Source of the DNA: Morinoia aosen
Taxonomy: Eukaryota > Arthropoda > Malacostraca > Amphipoda > Talitridae
Length of the DNA: 64,000 nt
Assembly (NCBI GenBank): GCA_030386875.1
Contig: CM059575.1
Location: 46,096,859 to 46,160,858 of the forward strand
Reading direction: 5' to 3'
Below the pieces are notes generated by a model, which saw only the letters and a list, made by a program, of their open reading frames with translations, had not been told where the DNA came from and made no database searches. The position numbers and the translations under genes are program-made. Below, piece by piece: positions 21,610 to 33,303 of the stretch. The stretch's first letter is position 1. Every line of letters begins with the position of its first letter.

Positions 21610-23690
21610 GCGAATAATGAAATATCTTATATAATAAGAATTTTAAACGTTTCTATATAGGAAGACAACTAAATTTTCCTATCTTATTAAAGTTTTCCCC
21701 TTGATATTTAAGCAATTCATCATAGTCAGTTTGTCACCCCCTGAGAGAACCTATTTTTATAAAAATGAGCAGGAAGCGTGTGTAAGAGGCGTGTAATTGA
21801 AGTGATGCATGTATTTTTGGATGATAAATGGATACTTGAACACGACGACGCTTGAGGCAAAGTTTCAGGTACAATGCACTTGAAAATCTAAAGAAGTTGG
21901 AGTCGTCAGTATGGTCGACGGAATGACTAAAAAGCGCAATGCATGTGTCTGCAGGGATACAGATGTCTTATTTTGGCGTGCTCTCTTCCTAAATTTCTTG
22001 ACTTAGTTTCCATCTCTACGTTGCTGCTGTAGGTTTGAATTGGCCTCGGCTTCCTGACTCGCCTATTTTCTGGCACTCGGCATGATTCGACCTCTTAAAG
22101 AGTCAATTCTTGCGACTGAAGGCTTGTACTTGCTGTATATGCCATTTTCAAAATGTTCGAACTCCCAAAAAGTTATTTCCTTATGCATGGAACGCGTAAC
22201 TGAATATTCTCACCCGGTGAGTCTAGCACTTCGGTCAAGGCGGCTCAATTAGGGATGAAAACCATGGTTAATTAGCTGTTCGGTGTTGGCGGTAACAAGT
22301 GTAACTAATCTTAACTTGACTCTTCGAGGCACCTTGGGGATTTTAGTTTAATTTTCCCTTCCAAATAATTTGTGCTGAATTGTTTAAATTTGAGTGTGCG
22401 TTATTTTTTGAAAACTCATTTTTGGATCTCGTAGTTACTTTTATTCTATCGCAAAAGCAGACAGTTTTTCTTAGCATGCAGACGGTAATTACTTGCAACA
22501 ATGTATCTGACTCGTCATCATGAAATGCCATAGGTGTTTGCGATGCTTTACTTCAATATGTCGCCCAACGTTCGTTCCTGGTATTCCAAGCATGTTGGTC
22601 AATTTTATAGAAAATTTGTGTTTTTTCGCTGTTTTTTTTAGCTAATAGGAATATTGGAATTGAAATATTCAATACTGAAAATCACCTGTGGTTTATTCTT
22701 CTCTGATTTTTTGTTGTTGTTTAACTGTAATATTTCGAGAACGTTGAAAGTCAACAAATCGTAATGGTTTGTATTAATTTTACTGTGCTCTAGATAGTCA
22801 TTGCCAAAAAAAAATGTTTTTTGAAGTGGCAAATTCATTTAAAAAATGAAAATTTACCCTGCTACTTTTTTTTAAATCGTAAAATTCCGGATACATTTAT
22901 TTAGTGGCGGACTTATAAATGCCCTTTTCTTAATGTCGAGTAGTCTCCTAGGAAGCCTTTGGCCTACTGTAAGAACGGTCGTTACGCCGGAGTTCATGAA
23001 TTTAAACCGTTGTAGTTCGTAAATTTCTCAAGCTGCCTGTTCAGCGCCTGTTTTGATTGCATGAACGACTATTTGAATTTTCATTTATCAGTTGACTTTA
23101 CTTGAAGTTTCCTTATTTGCATTAAGTTCCAGCCTAGCTCCTTGTCTCTAGCCACTGCAGCCCTGCAATCCCTTATTTACTGATCGGCGCTCGAAGCGCA
23201 TCTGTGACTTCTTTTTGTCCTGCAAAGCAATGTGTTTTCAGTTGTACAATTTTGTTGGAAAACTAGTTAAATTTAAAGGCTTATGTTCTGTGTCTCTCTG
23301 ACTCCGCCTCAGCTCGACCCACTTTCACATGACGTACAACAAAGTAGCCACTGTTTTGTCACTCGAGCTTAGTGAGCTGTCGAGTTACTTCATGTTCGTG
23401 TTTACTTTTATGCTTGTCTACGACTGTTGTTGTCAAGGTCAAACATGCCAGCATTTAATGTATTTTAAAATTTTTATGACTGCGTCTCAGTTAAAAAGCC
23501 GAATAGGCGAGTGTTCGCGCCTGTTAACGTCAGGCTGAAACTCGGCCGAGTCTTTGAAAGTCAGCTACTGGTTACTTTGTTTTATGGCATTTTGATTTCC
23601 GTCTGTTTATACATTAATTATTTCCCCGTTATCCTTTAATATTTTCCCTGTTTTTCTCTTCATCGAGCTGTGAGTTGAATAGGCCTGCTT
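21610..23690. other. No recognised gene or repeat
   Basis: About 2.1 kb of AT-rich intergenic DNA. Short open frames only, none with a motif I recognise. Confidence 0.5.
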
Positions 23691-23692
23691 TC

Positions 23693-23957
23693 TGTTGAAA
23701 TTAAATGTGTTCCTTGTTTAGCTAAGGATCCTCTTTTCGATTCACTGCTGTCCATTTTGAGCCCGTAGTTCTTTCTTCTTTAACATTTATCCTACTCTTG
23801 TAAACTTCTTACTCGACTTACTGTTTCAATTCTCACCTTGTTCATAGATTGCGCGTTCCCTGAACTTTATTCCAAATGTGGTCTTCATTCTTTCTCTCTT
23901 TGGATGAACTTCGTTGTGATTAGGCAGGCTGAAGCTAACTCATCTGATCATTTTTTC
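23693..23957 (+). repeat. DR-A copy, old and 5'-truncated
   Basis: Diverged from the consensus: GGATCCTCTTTTCGATTCACTGCTGTCC stands for the usual GGACCATC block, and the tail is AGCTAACTCATCTGATC. Confidence 0.7.
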
Positions 23958-24020
23958 GACTTTTTCAAGGTTTTTTAGTCATTTCATTTTATTTTTCTTC
24001 AGCATTTTGTTGCGTCTTTT

Positions 24021-24356
24021 GGGAATTAGCGCTCCCAGGGGGACAATGTGAGGGCCTGAGCTGAAGGTTAGGTAGGCTTTCTTTTTTGTTAAAATAGAAT
24101 AGGTTTTTGTTTTGTTACGGACCATCTTTTTTCGGTCCACTGCTGTCCTGTTTTTTCAGCACCTACTACTTTCTTCTTCAACTTTGATCCTGTTTCATGA
24201 ACTTCTTTCTCATCTTACTGTTTCAATGACCTTTCTGCATAGATTCCCCATTCTCTCATCTCCATACTAAATGGTGCCTTCCTCCTTCTTCTCTTCGATA
24301 CGCTCTTTTTTGTAGCGGTTAGGAAGGCTTAAACTAACTTATAATCTAATCTAATC
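24021..24356 (+). mobile_element. DR-A retroposon, 5'-truncated, 13 bp target duplication
   Basis: Begins inside the third palindrome (GGGAATTAGCGCTCCC) and ends in a TAATCTAATCTAATC tail. Flanked by a perfect TGTTGCGTCTTTT at 24008-24020 and 24357-24369. A 5'-truncated insert with its own target duplication is the hallmark of target-primed reverse transcription. Confidence 0.88.
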
Positions 24357-24880
24357 TGTTGCGTCTTTTCGGTTTCACTTGGCTTTCTCATAATTTTTTA
24401 TTATCACGTCTTATCCTCGCCCGTTTACTTCGCTATCTCTTGTGGTTCTCAGAAGTTTCATATGTGGTAGCATTTCCGTGTTATTATGGGTCAGTTTTTT
24501 CTGTGACTTCTTTGCCTACTGTGCCTACGAACAAAATGAATCACAGCTTGTTTTGCCTTCTAATTATAGTATGCAGGAACACTCATTTTGGGGACTATAT
24601 AAGAAATAAGTTAGGTTTCAAATACGCTCTATGGCTGAAAGTCAAAGCTTTGTGTGTTTTCACAGAGGCATGCGACTCAGGGTGCAGTTCACACTGAAGA
24701 CTAATACGCTTTCTCTATGTGTCATGGGAAGGAGTCTCTGTTTAGGTGTTTGAAACTATTGTCTGCGAACCCGATGAAAATCCAGTTTTTTGTATGCGTA
24801 AAAAATAAGTTGATAAATTCCCTGTTGAACTTGGGATCTTCATGAACCTGTATTTTGGGAAACCTCTGTAGATAGTGTAA

Positions 24881-25242
24881 CCCCTCAGGGGGATACAACT
24901 ATTGTATCTATGGGAATTAGCGCTCCCAGGGGGACAATGTGAGGGCCCGAGCTAAAGGTTAGGTAGGCTTTCTTTTTGTTAAAATAGAATAGGTTTTTGT
25001 TGTGTTACGGACCATCTTTTTTCGGTTCACTGCTGTCCTGTTTTTCACCGCCTACTACTTTCTTCTTCAACTTGTTCTTGTTTCATGAACTTCTTTCTTA
25101 GCTTTCTGTTTCTGTGCCCTTTCTGCATAGATTCCACGTTCCCTTAGCTCCATACTAAATGGTCCCTTCTTCCTTCCTCTCTTTACATCTCATTTGTTGA
25201 GGATAGGGAGGCTTAAACTAACTAATAAACTAAATAAACTAA
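24881..25242 (+). mobile_element. DR-A retroposon, full length, 11 bp target duplication
   Basis: Full copy starting CCCCTCAGGGGG and ending AATAAACTAAATAAACTA. Flanked by a perfect AGATAGTGTAA at 24870-24880 and 25243-25253. Nearly identical in sequence to the copy at 8631-8988, so this subfamily moved fairly recently. Confidence 0.9.
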
Positions 25243-25253
25243 AGATAGTGTAA

Positions 25254-28110
25254 TCGACATCTATCATCGTTAATTAGACGAGTTTTGACCAGATATTTGC
25301 ATCTATTGGTCATTTGTTGTATATTCATTTAATTTTCGGCGCAGCTTCCAAAAGCATGAAGTTACGGAGCTGCTCCATTATGTTAGGAGCAAGTTTGCCA
25401 GAGTTCATGTGCATTGACGTGGACTTCCATCAAATATTGTTCATGTCGTGTATTCTACTCTCGTAAGCAAATCATTTGGAAAGAAGACAATTTTGCCTTC
25501 GTAGCCCTTTAAGTTTAGCAGAGGACAGAAATTTGTGCTCGTTTTTTTTCATGACATGCCCATTTCCGTTAGGAGTTTTCTTCGATAATTTTTTGTCAGC
25601 TTTCAGTTATGGGGAATGCGAAGTTGTTAGTGAGCAACGTAGCGTATAAGGTCAAAAACATACAATAGCATCCTGCATAATCAATTATCTCATGGAAGTT
25701 GCACCTAGGCTGAGCCGTGGGTTCCTGTGTTGTCTTTTGATATTTTCAATTAAGACATCATATCATCGCATTTTTGGAGAATCTGCTTTATTCACCTATG
25801 CATAGATATATTTTTAGCTTTGGTGTACTGCCACTGTGCTCGCGTATGTTCTAGGTTATCGTTTGAAGTGTCACAAATCCCTTGTTTGTTACGCAATGTT
25901 GATCAGATATTTTGCCAAGTGAAGAGAATGTGTAAACTGTGGCGACCTGCAATAATCCCTCTCGCCAGCATCCTGCCTACTGCGTGTGCTGTTCAGTTCC
26001 TTGCTTCTTGCCTTCATCTTCACTCATCCAATTATTCAGTATTCCAGTATACAAGTTCCTCATGATGTGACTCGAGAAAATATCGAGCAGGTTTATATTT
26101 GCGAATACTTGGCCTGTGTTGAACCATATCGCTTTTGTTTTGAACCATTTACTTTAATTTGTGTTGTTGTAGAATATTGTGTTCTTATATGCTACTTTTG
26201 GAGAAATTTGTTTAGCATCCTGGACGTAGAAATATGCGTATTTTAAGGTGATGTGTGCCGTCTCACGTGTGCCTTTACGGGGTGTAGTCCACGACGCAAA
26301 TGTACATATTGGGTAAAGGTCGTTCTTGCTTGAGCGCCTCCTACAAACTTACGTGATAAGTTAGCCCTGCATTTCTTCATCCCTCTTTTTTGATCTGTCG
26401 ACGAGAGGTTGAGGTCAGTAAAACTCTCTCTCCTCTCTCTCTCTCCCCTCCAATTCGCACTTTTCTTAACGAAGGCCTAGCTGCCTTCCACCTTCCTCAT
26501 AGTTCGTAGCTTTTAAGTTTAGCATCGTACACTTATGACGCCAATGTTTCCAGGGGTGTATATTGTAGCTTTAAATCTTGTTTTTGTTTTCCTTTTTTTG
26601 ATGTGTAAATAGCTTTTGGTTACTAAATATGCCTAGGAAAAAATATACGCGATACCAAATGTTTTTTATGCATTAGTTTAATTTTATCTAGCATCCTCCT
26701 ACATTAAGTCTGCCATCCACAAGGTACGCTGAAGAGTACCGGTTTTCAACGGATCTCGGAAACTTGACGATTATTCAGGAGTTGGTCTAACTTTCGCAGT
26801 GTTCTGAAGCAAATGTGCTCATCAAAACTGCTCCTACCGAAGAGTGATGATTGTGACTGCTGCAGTGAGCTCATAAGTATTATGCAATATAAGCCGCGGC
26901 ACTTCTCTCAGCCTTGTCATCATCCAACAGTCCTCGAATCGAAGCAAAAAGTTGATCACCGTATGCTGAATGCCCAGTCATGTTCAAGCAACAGAAAATG
27001 AACGGGTAGATAAACCGCCGTTCAGGTAACAATGGAAAACCAATGTTTTTCATCGACTACAAAATGGTGGTGAAAAATGTTAGTAGAAAGTAGTCTGAAG
27101 AATGTACTACCCAAACCAACGAAACACCAAGGAAAATAAGCCGCCTTCGCGTTGGCTACACGTATGCCGCTCATGGACTCCTCATGAAACTTAGTTACAG
27201 TACACCATATACTCGTCGATTTACCAGTTATGCTGCGCGAGATCGTTATTTCGGAATACGCTCTCCGCGCGATTCAGCGCGATATTTCAGCGAAGTCGAA
27301 CCGACTAAGGTTGGGTGACGCCTGTATAACTTCGTTAGACATTTTGACTTTGACAACTATATTTAGTAACTAATCTCAAAACAATTTGAATCTGATCACG
27401 GACGAAACGGTGAAAACTGACTGAAATCATATTCTATATACGATAAATTACATGACCTCCCTTGAATACGTTCCAACTCGGCGAGAAACGGCCGAGTGTG
27501 ACGACGATGTTGAGGGTGTCGGCGTGGGTAGACCTCTCGAAGTTGAATAGGTGGACGCCTGAAACCCCATGCGCTCGGCTGATGTCCGCAAGGAATAGGA
27601 TCTTGAGCAATCTTAGGATTGAATAAAATCTTAATCAATCGAAACTAAATCAAGAGGTTCAAAAATTCAACTTAATGAAATGCCCAGAAGCTCTACTCTA
27701 ACCGAATAATACTGTGCATCACTGCTGAAATGACTTCTGTTGAGGCTCTAGTGGTTGAACATAAAATAATTAGTATATCTAAGGAAACTTCATGGGGACT
27801 TGACTACCTTGAAACATCCTTTGCTGGGCAACGTTAATAGAGCTTTTTCAGAAGTAAAGCATGCATGATAATTACAACAAATATTAAAATTGTGATTTCT
27901 CTAGGATTGCCGACCAATTTCCATATTTTTTGTACATGATGCTCAATTTTTCTTCAGTATTGATATCATAAAACCTCACGTAACTTGATCAAACCTAATC
28001 TTACCCAAAACCCACCTATGTAATTTGAGTTTAGGTCTTCACTTTTACCTCAACGTTAGGCTGCTAAAAATACCTTTTAATTGGAATGAACCATAATCAA
28101 CATAACATAA
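25254..28110. other. Intergenic DNA with a CT microsatellite
   Basis: No recognised gene. A (CT)n-like run occupies about 26424-26452. A minus-strand open frame at 27396-27638 is Pro/Arg-rich but matches nothing I know. A half site of the CGAGTATACTCG palindrome lies near 27210. Confidence 0.5.
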
Positions 28111-28117
28111 GATACCT

Positions 28118-28500
28118 TCTTCTACCCATCCTCCCTTCAGGAGGACACAGCTGTTGTTCGCATAAGAATAAACCCTTCCGCTGAGAAGCGTGTTCTTGAG
28201 CTGGTGGTCAGGCAGGTCTTTCTATCGTTGAAATAGTTTAGTTTTTGTTTGTATATTTTTAGGTTCGGGTCCCCTCGTTTTGGTTCACTGCAGTGTTGGT
28301 TTTCAGTTTCTATTACTTTTTTTTTCCAACTTTTACATTGTTTCATGAACTTCTTTCGAATTTGCTGTTTTTACTGAAGAGTCTAAGACCCACCCCTGCA
28401 TAGATCCTCTGTTCGTTCAATTCCATAGTAAATGGTGTCCTCATTTGGAATACCTTTGTTGTTTTAGGAAGGCTGGGACTGATACCTAATGGTAAGAATA
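28118..28500 (+). repeat. DR-A copy, diverged
   Basis: Head CCTCCCTTCAGGAGGACACAGCTGTTG is a drifted form of the CCCCTCAGGGGG-TACAACTATTG start. Body landmarks TTTTGGTTCACTGCAGTG and CCATAGTAAATGGTG remain. Confidence 0.7.
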
Positions 28501-28663
28501 CGTTATTAACCAATTCTGGCTTGCACTGGTCTGCAAAACTCCGAAGATACCTACTGCACTTTGTCAATAATAATAATAATAATAAACTCATTTAACGACA
28601 GCTTCGGTTAAAGACTATTTAGGATAAAAAGGAAAACCAACGTGGCTAAGAATATCATGATAA

Positions 28664-28708
28664 AAAACAAACGTTTCGGATTATAAAAAATCCATCTTCA
28701 GTGTTCTG
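28664..28708 (-). ncRNA. Hammerhead-like ribozyme motif (Penelope type)
   Basis: On the minus strand: AACA-CTGAAGA-T-GGATT, loop, AATCC-GAAA-CGT-T-TGTT. Stem I is AACA/TGTT, stem II GGATT/AATCC, and the core has CUGAAGA and GAAA. Stem III would be only the self-complementary ACGU, as in the short-stem-III hammerheads known from Penelope-like elements. An extra U between the core and stem II departs from the consensus, so activity is not assured. It lies next to the 3' end of the minus-strand LINE. Confidence 0.55.
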
Positions 28709-28742
28709 AAATCCAATAAATCGAAATTTTAACACTTTGGAA

Positions 28743-29100
28743 CTATGAATTTTCGAATAAACCGGAAGTAAGACAATGAAATTTAAAAGACATGATAAAA
28801 CAGAAACTATACAAAGTATCAACAATGGAAAGTTTCACCGCCGTATCACATTCACTTATTGACGGATGTTTTTTATAAATGTATATCGACTCTAAAATGC
28901 GGAGATAACATAAAATAGGCGGATAAAAGATCTTTATAGTTTCATAAGCATTTCTTGATCTGCTCCCCATGTACATGAGAAGACAGATTTCATTAGATTC
29001 AGATCTTTTTACATTTAACTTTTGTTTTTTGGACATGTGCGGTCCAGTTAAGTTTTCTGTCCCATTCCAGTCCCAAGAATTTTGAGTTTTCAACGTTTAG
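28743..29100 (-). pseudogene. Jockey-like LINE (copy 2): RT thumb region
   Basis: Minus strand fragments of the segment after the RT active site: SWDWNGTENLTGPHMSKKQ near 29040 corresponds to the family block FLG-x-W-D-x-x-L-x-W-x-x-H, followed by FYPPILCY, the R-P-x-L-x-Y-G block. Frameshifts scramble the rest. It continues the RT at 29166-30048. Confidence 0.7.
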
Positions 29101-29165
29101 TATAATGTGGTCTTCCAGTAGCATTGACATAATTACTGGTTTGTCTCCTTTATAGAATTGCACGG

Positions 29166-30048
29166 CTATGGTTTTGGAGGTTGAGAATCTGAAGCCGTTA
29201 TTTTTGGCCCATCGTGTAATTTTGTTAATTGTTGCTTGCAGTATTTTTGAACTCTAGATGCATCGTGATCAGCAAAGGCGATGAGCAGGTCACCCACAAA
29301 TAATAAGGCAAACACATCCTCAGAAATTTCTTTTGCCATTGAATTGATTTTCATAGCAAAGAAGGTGACACTCAACGTACTGCCCTATGGTGTACCATTA
29401 GCCAGTGCTTTAGGAGACGACTGTCGATGTTCCACACTCACTTGGACTGTGCGATTTCTTAGAAATTCCCCTATGAAGTTCGGCAACCGTCTTTTCAAGC
29501 CTGCAGTCGCCAGATCCATCATTATACCATGGCGCCATGTCGTCGGCTTTTTCTATGTCAAAGAAGACTGCCAATACATATTTCCCTGCGGCGAGCGATT
29601 GTCGGATGTAGGTGTCAAATCTGATGAGATGGTCGGTTATAGCACGGTGCTTTCTGAAACCACACTGTATATCTGCAAATATTTTATTATTTTCAAGATA
29701 TTTTATTACTCTTTGGTTTATCATTTTCTCATACGTTTTGCATATGCAGCTTGTCAGCGAGATAGGCCTGTAATTCTTGGGGCCTGTGCGGTCTTTGCCG
29801 GACTTGGGACTAGGCAGAATGATCGCTTGCTTCCATGGCTAGTAAAAGTACTCTTCCATACATATTTTATTGTAGATATTCAGCAGGTATTGATGTGCGT
29901 TGTCTGACAGATTTTTAATCATAAGGTTACTAATAGCATCTAGTCCTGTGGCTGTATTTCTGTTACTCTTAATTGCTGACATAAGTTCTTCGAAGGTGAA
30001 AGGCCTATAGTATGGTTCGTCATTGTTACTTGTTAGGTCCACTGGCAT
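29166..30048 (-). pseudogene. Jockey-like LINE (copy 2): reverse transcriptase
   Basis: Three minus-strand frames hold the RT fingers and palm: TATGLDAISNLMIKNL near 29950, CGFRKHRAITDHLIR near 29650, the first palm strand VLAVFFDIEKADDMA near 29560, and the last palm strand ALLFVGDLLIAFADHD near 29290. The second catalytic motif reads FVGD where active enzymes have F/Y-x-D-D: the codon at 29292-29294 gives Gly for Asp. There are frameshifts near 29520 and 29400. It matches jockey-clade RTs better than I-clade ones. Confidence 0.85.
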
Positions 30049-30200
30049 CTGCTCATTCTGTTGCTTGTACTGATGGAACTCGTTAGAATAGTTCTCATCG
30101 CTGGAAGTGTGGGCAAAGGTTTGCGATAACTTCTCCGAGATGGCTGTTATTGTTGAAAAAATTCATTTCCTTCTTTCAATATTTTTATTTGTCTCTTGGC

Positions 30201-30579
30201 TCTGCTCCGGATTGCCCCTCGAGGGGATACAACTATTGTATCTATGGAATTAGCTCTCCCAGGGGGACAATGTGAAAGCCTGAGCTAAAAGTTAGGTAGG
30301 CTTTCTTTTTGTTAAAATAACATAGGTTTTTGTTTTGTTACGGACCATCTATTTTCGGTTCACTGCTGTCCTGTTTTTTCAGCACCTACTACATTCTTCT
30401 TCAAATTTGATCTTGTTTCATGAACTTCTTTCTCAAATAACTGTTTCTATGCCCTTTCTGCATGGATTCTGCGTTCCCTTAACTCCATACTAAATGGTGC
30501 CTTCTTCCTTCCTCTCTTTGGATCTCATTCGTTGAGGATAGGGAGGCTTAAAATAACTAATAATCTAATCTGCTCCGGA
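30201..30579 (+). mobile_element. DR-A retroposon inserted in the LINE, 11 bp target duplication
   Basis: The element proper is 30212-30568, opposite in strand to the host LINE. TCTGCTCCGGA flanks it at 30201-30211 and 30569-30579. It is a full copy with a mutated head (CCCCTCGAGGGG) and the tail AATAATCTAA. The host coding sequence is interrupted between SPEQI-like residues of the EN-RT linker. Confidence 0.9.
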
Positions 30580-31035
30580 CTGTTCACCTTCTCCCAAATA
30601 TGACTGCTCGGTGTGGTTGCGTTGAGCGGTGACACATACTCGCGCCAGCTATTCTGCTTCGCTTCTCTGAAATTACGTGTTGCCACCGCTCTCGCCTTTT
30701 TCCATTTCAGCTTATCATCTAGCGCATTCGTCCGTTTGTAGTCCCTGTAACACTTTTCGCGCTTTCGCCACACTTTCCTGCACTCAGTGGTCCACCAAGG
30801 CTTTGCTTAGTGTCGTCGTGTCTTGTACTTAGGAATCACTTTGTCTACCATAGACCTGAATCTCGTGTTGAGTTCCTCGACTGCTGCTTCAGGGTCTTCT
30901 GGTAATTCTTGCCGATGTACTTCTCTCCATATCGAGTCAGTCCGCTATTCCTTCCAATTGTCCTTTTTAAAATTTCATCCCACATTTTCATTTCTCCCAT
31001 TACACAGCTCTACAGTGATTGACAAAATAATCGGG
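30580..31035 (-). pseudogene. Jockey-like LINE (copy 2): linker between endonuclease and RT
   Basis: Minus strand frame 30580-30773 reads KREKCYRDYKRTNA and REAKQNSWREYVSPLN, a Trp-rich, basic linker typical of the region before RT in jockey-type ORF2. Upstream on the minus strand are PWWTTECRKV and remains with several stops. Confidence 0.65.
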
Positions 31036-31619
31036 TAGGGTAATTCATCAAATATCAAACTGAACTGATTATCGAACAAGTTTGGAAATATGCGCGTAAT
31101 AAATTTAGTAAGCATCCAAACTTGCTCAGTGCCAGTGATCTTACATCTAAAACTCCTATTTTAGTGATAAAAACTCATTTCTGTGAGCTGCAAACTGCTA
31201 CCAGCGGTTGCGAACGCATTTTCTGTACGACCCTTACAAATTGGTCGAATTTTTTCACACGAAAAATCTTACGCACCTCGGGAAAATTGCGACGGTTTAA
31301 TTGTTGTTGGGTCACCGTCAACCTCCCGTCATAACTAGAGAGTAGTGTTGTCATATGATGTTCTGTTGCTGTATTTTTTTCTTTTCCACCAAAAACTTGA
31401 TAATTATTCCATGTTCGACATTCAGTTCCTTTTTCATGTCAGTATTAAATACTGAACATAGGTGTTCGAATCAAAATTCCTTAAAAATCATGAATTTATT
31501 CCTCGAACAAGGCATTTCGATTCTTAATTCTTTTAAATAACTGAATCGATCTATTGAAAGCCTGTTTTATTTCATTAAAATATTGTATTAACGCTTGATA
31601 ATGACATTGAATAGTTGAA

Positions 31620-31925
31620 GATGGGAATTCGGGTGAGGGGCTACCAATCAGCTGCTGGTGTTCCAAGGCCCTCAAGATCATCAATGATTCGTCTGGCTAC
31701 ATTTACTGATGATCAATCCCTTGCCAAGAAAATTGATGCAAGCATCAATAATAATTCATTGACGAGTGCTTTACACTCTACTCCAAAAAAGGTCACACAG
31801 GTTGATGATCACAATGATGGTTCAACAAACACTGCAAATGAAACATCGACATCATTTTCAAATTTTGATAACTCTCCATTCAAATGCATCTTGAAAATAA
31901 GTAATGAGACAGTTATTTCAAACAA
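31620..31925 (+). other. Open frame of unknown nature inside the TIR element
   Basis: A + strand frame starting ATG at 31621 runs about 100 codons with GYQSAAGVPRPSRSSMIRL and Ser/Thr/Asn-rich sequence, and enters the SINE at 31921. The codon use is protein-like and the product is unknown. It may be a captured host exon or transposon protein piece. Confidence 0.3.
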
Positions 31926-32220
31926 ACAAACAAACAAAACAAACATCGGCATCTTTGGGATGCTTTATTTCCAATCAAGCCTGATACAAATGATCTTAAG
32001 CATTGGTTTTTCAAATGTCTTATAACTAACACTATATATAGGACACCATGACGGTTCCCCCGTAAAGCCGGTACCCATTTCCGACACCTGGGTCGAGTGG
32101 GGTATTGTGCTTGAACTTTCCCTTATACCCAACGGGGAAAATCGCAGCGCCAGCGCCGGGATACGAACCCGCGACTCCAACATACAAGTCCGATCCCTTA
32201 ACCGCTGTGCCACCGCGAGC
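31921..32220 (-). mobile_element. tRNA-derived SINE, copy S1
   Basis: On the minus strand the head has a box A-like TGGCACAGCGGTTAAGG and a box B GGTTCGTATCCC, then a body with GGGTATAAGGGAAA, CAATACCCCACTC, CAGGTGTCGGAAATGGGTACC and GTATCAGGCTTGATTGGAAA, then GATGCC and a (TTTG)n tail at about 31921-31945. Anticodon-stem structure is decayed, so this is a SINE, not a tRNA gene. Confidence 0.88.
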
Positions 32221-32249
32221 ATTTCCAAGAAAATCCAGTGCACCAAAGA

Positions 32250-32608
32250 AAAAAAAAGAATGAAAGAAAAACGTTTATTTCCAAGTGGCCACATGAGATA
32301 CATGTCAACATATTGGGTTTTAAAAAGTTTCTTAATATAGGACGTCCTAAAACAAAAGTTCCATACGAGGAGTACTAATAGACAAACCATCAGAGGTGTA
32401 CAAATAGAAAAGCCATATGAGGCATAATAATTGACAAACTATACGAGGTGTACTAATAGACAAACTATCAGAGGTGTACAAATAGATAGACCATACGAGG
32501 CATATTAATGGACAAAATATACGAGGCGTACTAATAGACAAACCATATCTGGCGTGCTAATAGTCTAACAAATGTTCCATACGAGGAGAACTAATTGACA
32601 AACCATCC
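32250..32608 (-). repeat. Minisatellite-bearing dispersed element, copy M2
   Basis: A purine-rich start (AAAGAAAAACG), a flank GGCCACATGAGATACATGTC and AATATAGGACGTCCTAAAAC, then about nine diverged 26-27 bp units of the TCGTATGGTTTGTCTATTAG type on the minus strand. The same flank abuts the arrays at 57130-57840 and 60600-60725, so array and flank travel together. Confidence 0.8.
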
Positions 32609-32862
32609 TGTTCGAATCAAAATTCTTGTTCGATTCATGTTCGATATTGATGAAATTATGTTATTTAAGAATTCGATTTTTAGAACAATAAATAAATTCC
32701 AACAATCTACGTTGTCTTTAAAGCGACATCACAGAACAAGAAAGCAACTGTTCAAGAATAATCTTGAGGCCCGCAACAGTTATTCAGAGCAAAAGTTACC
32801 GATTTATGAAGGTTGTTTCTAGACACACGTGGTTTCTGTTCGATATTTGATGAATTACCCTA

Positions 32863-33300
32863 GTGGTTACTACTGAATACTGAAAACAGTGGTGTGAAAT
32901 TAACGTCGGGTGTTATGTCAGAGAGGGTTAGCGCAAGATCGGTCACTGAACCAGATATGTATGTAGCCGAGTTGTCATTCATGATGATGAGATTAGCCTT
33001 GGTGAGGGCATTCTATGCTTAACGGCCTCGGCGGTCTGTTGTCCTGTTTCCCTAATCGAGGTGGTGGGAATTTAAGTCCCCCATCACCAAAACCGGCTTG
33101 GGTAGTGCGTTCAGGGTGTCTGAGAGTTCTTGTAGGTCAACATTTGCTCCTGGTGATAAGTATATAGATGCTATTGTTATAATATTATAGTGCATCAGAT
33201 GAATTCTTGCTTCTATGATCTGTTGCAACGACTGAATCTCAATTTCTTGGGTCGGTACTGAAGAATGAATATATAATGCAACTCCTCCGCGATATTTATG
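32863..33300 (-). pseudogene. Jockey-like LINE (copy 2): endonuclease, main part
   Basis: Minus strand: RGGVALYIHSSVPTQEIEI, IASIYLSPGANVDLQEL and VMGDLNSHH give the APE-type endonuclease core, where GDxN is catalytic. After a frameshift near 33050, DNSATYISGSVTDLALT and a C-terminal SSNHYPI follow (the latter spanning the TIR element). The domain nicks target DNA in LINE transposition. This copy is dead. Confidence 0.82.
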
Positions 33301-33303
33301 GAT

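Larger units (their letters stand above)
31038..32860. mobile_element. TA-flanked TIR element (1.8 kb) with nested SINE and minisatellite
   Basis: Ends are GGGTAATTCATCAAATATC on the left (31038) and its exact reverse complement on the right (to 32860), with TA at 31036-31037 and 32861-32862. Removing it joins the host LINE endonuclease in frame through the conserved SNHYPI (S-D-H-x-P-I type) motif, which confirms both ends. TIR plus TA duplication fits the Tc1/mariner group, but no DDE transposase was recognised. A 17 bp direct repeat TGTTCGAATCAAAATTC sits inside at 31463-31479 and 32609-32625 and brackets most later inserts. Confidence 0.8.

Noticed and set aside
27396..27638. C-terminus of a gypsy polyprotein
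   Set aside because: The Pro/Arg-rich peptide is only loosely similar and no neighbouring pol sequence supports it.
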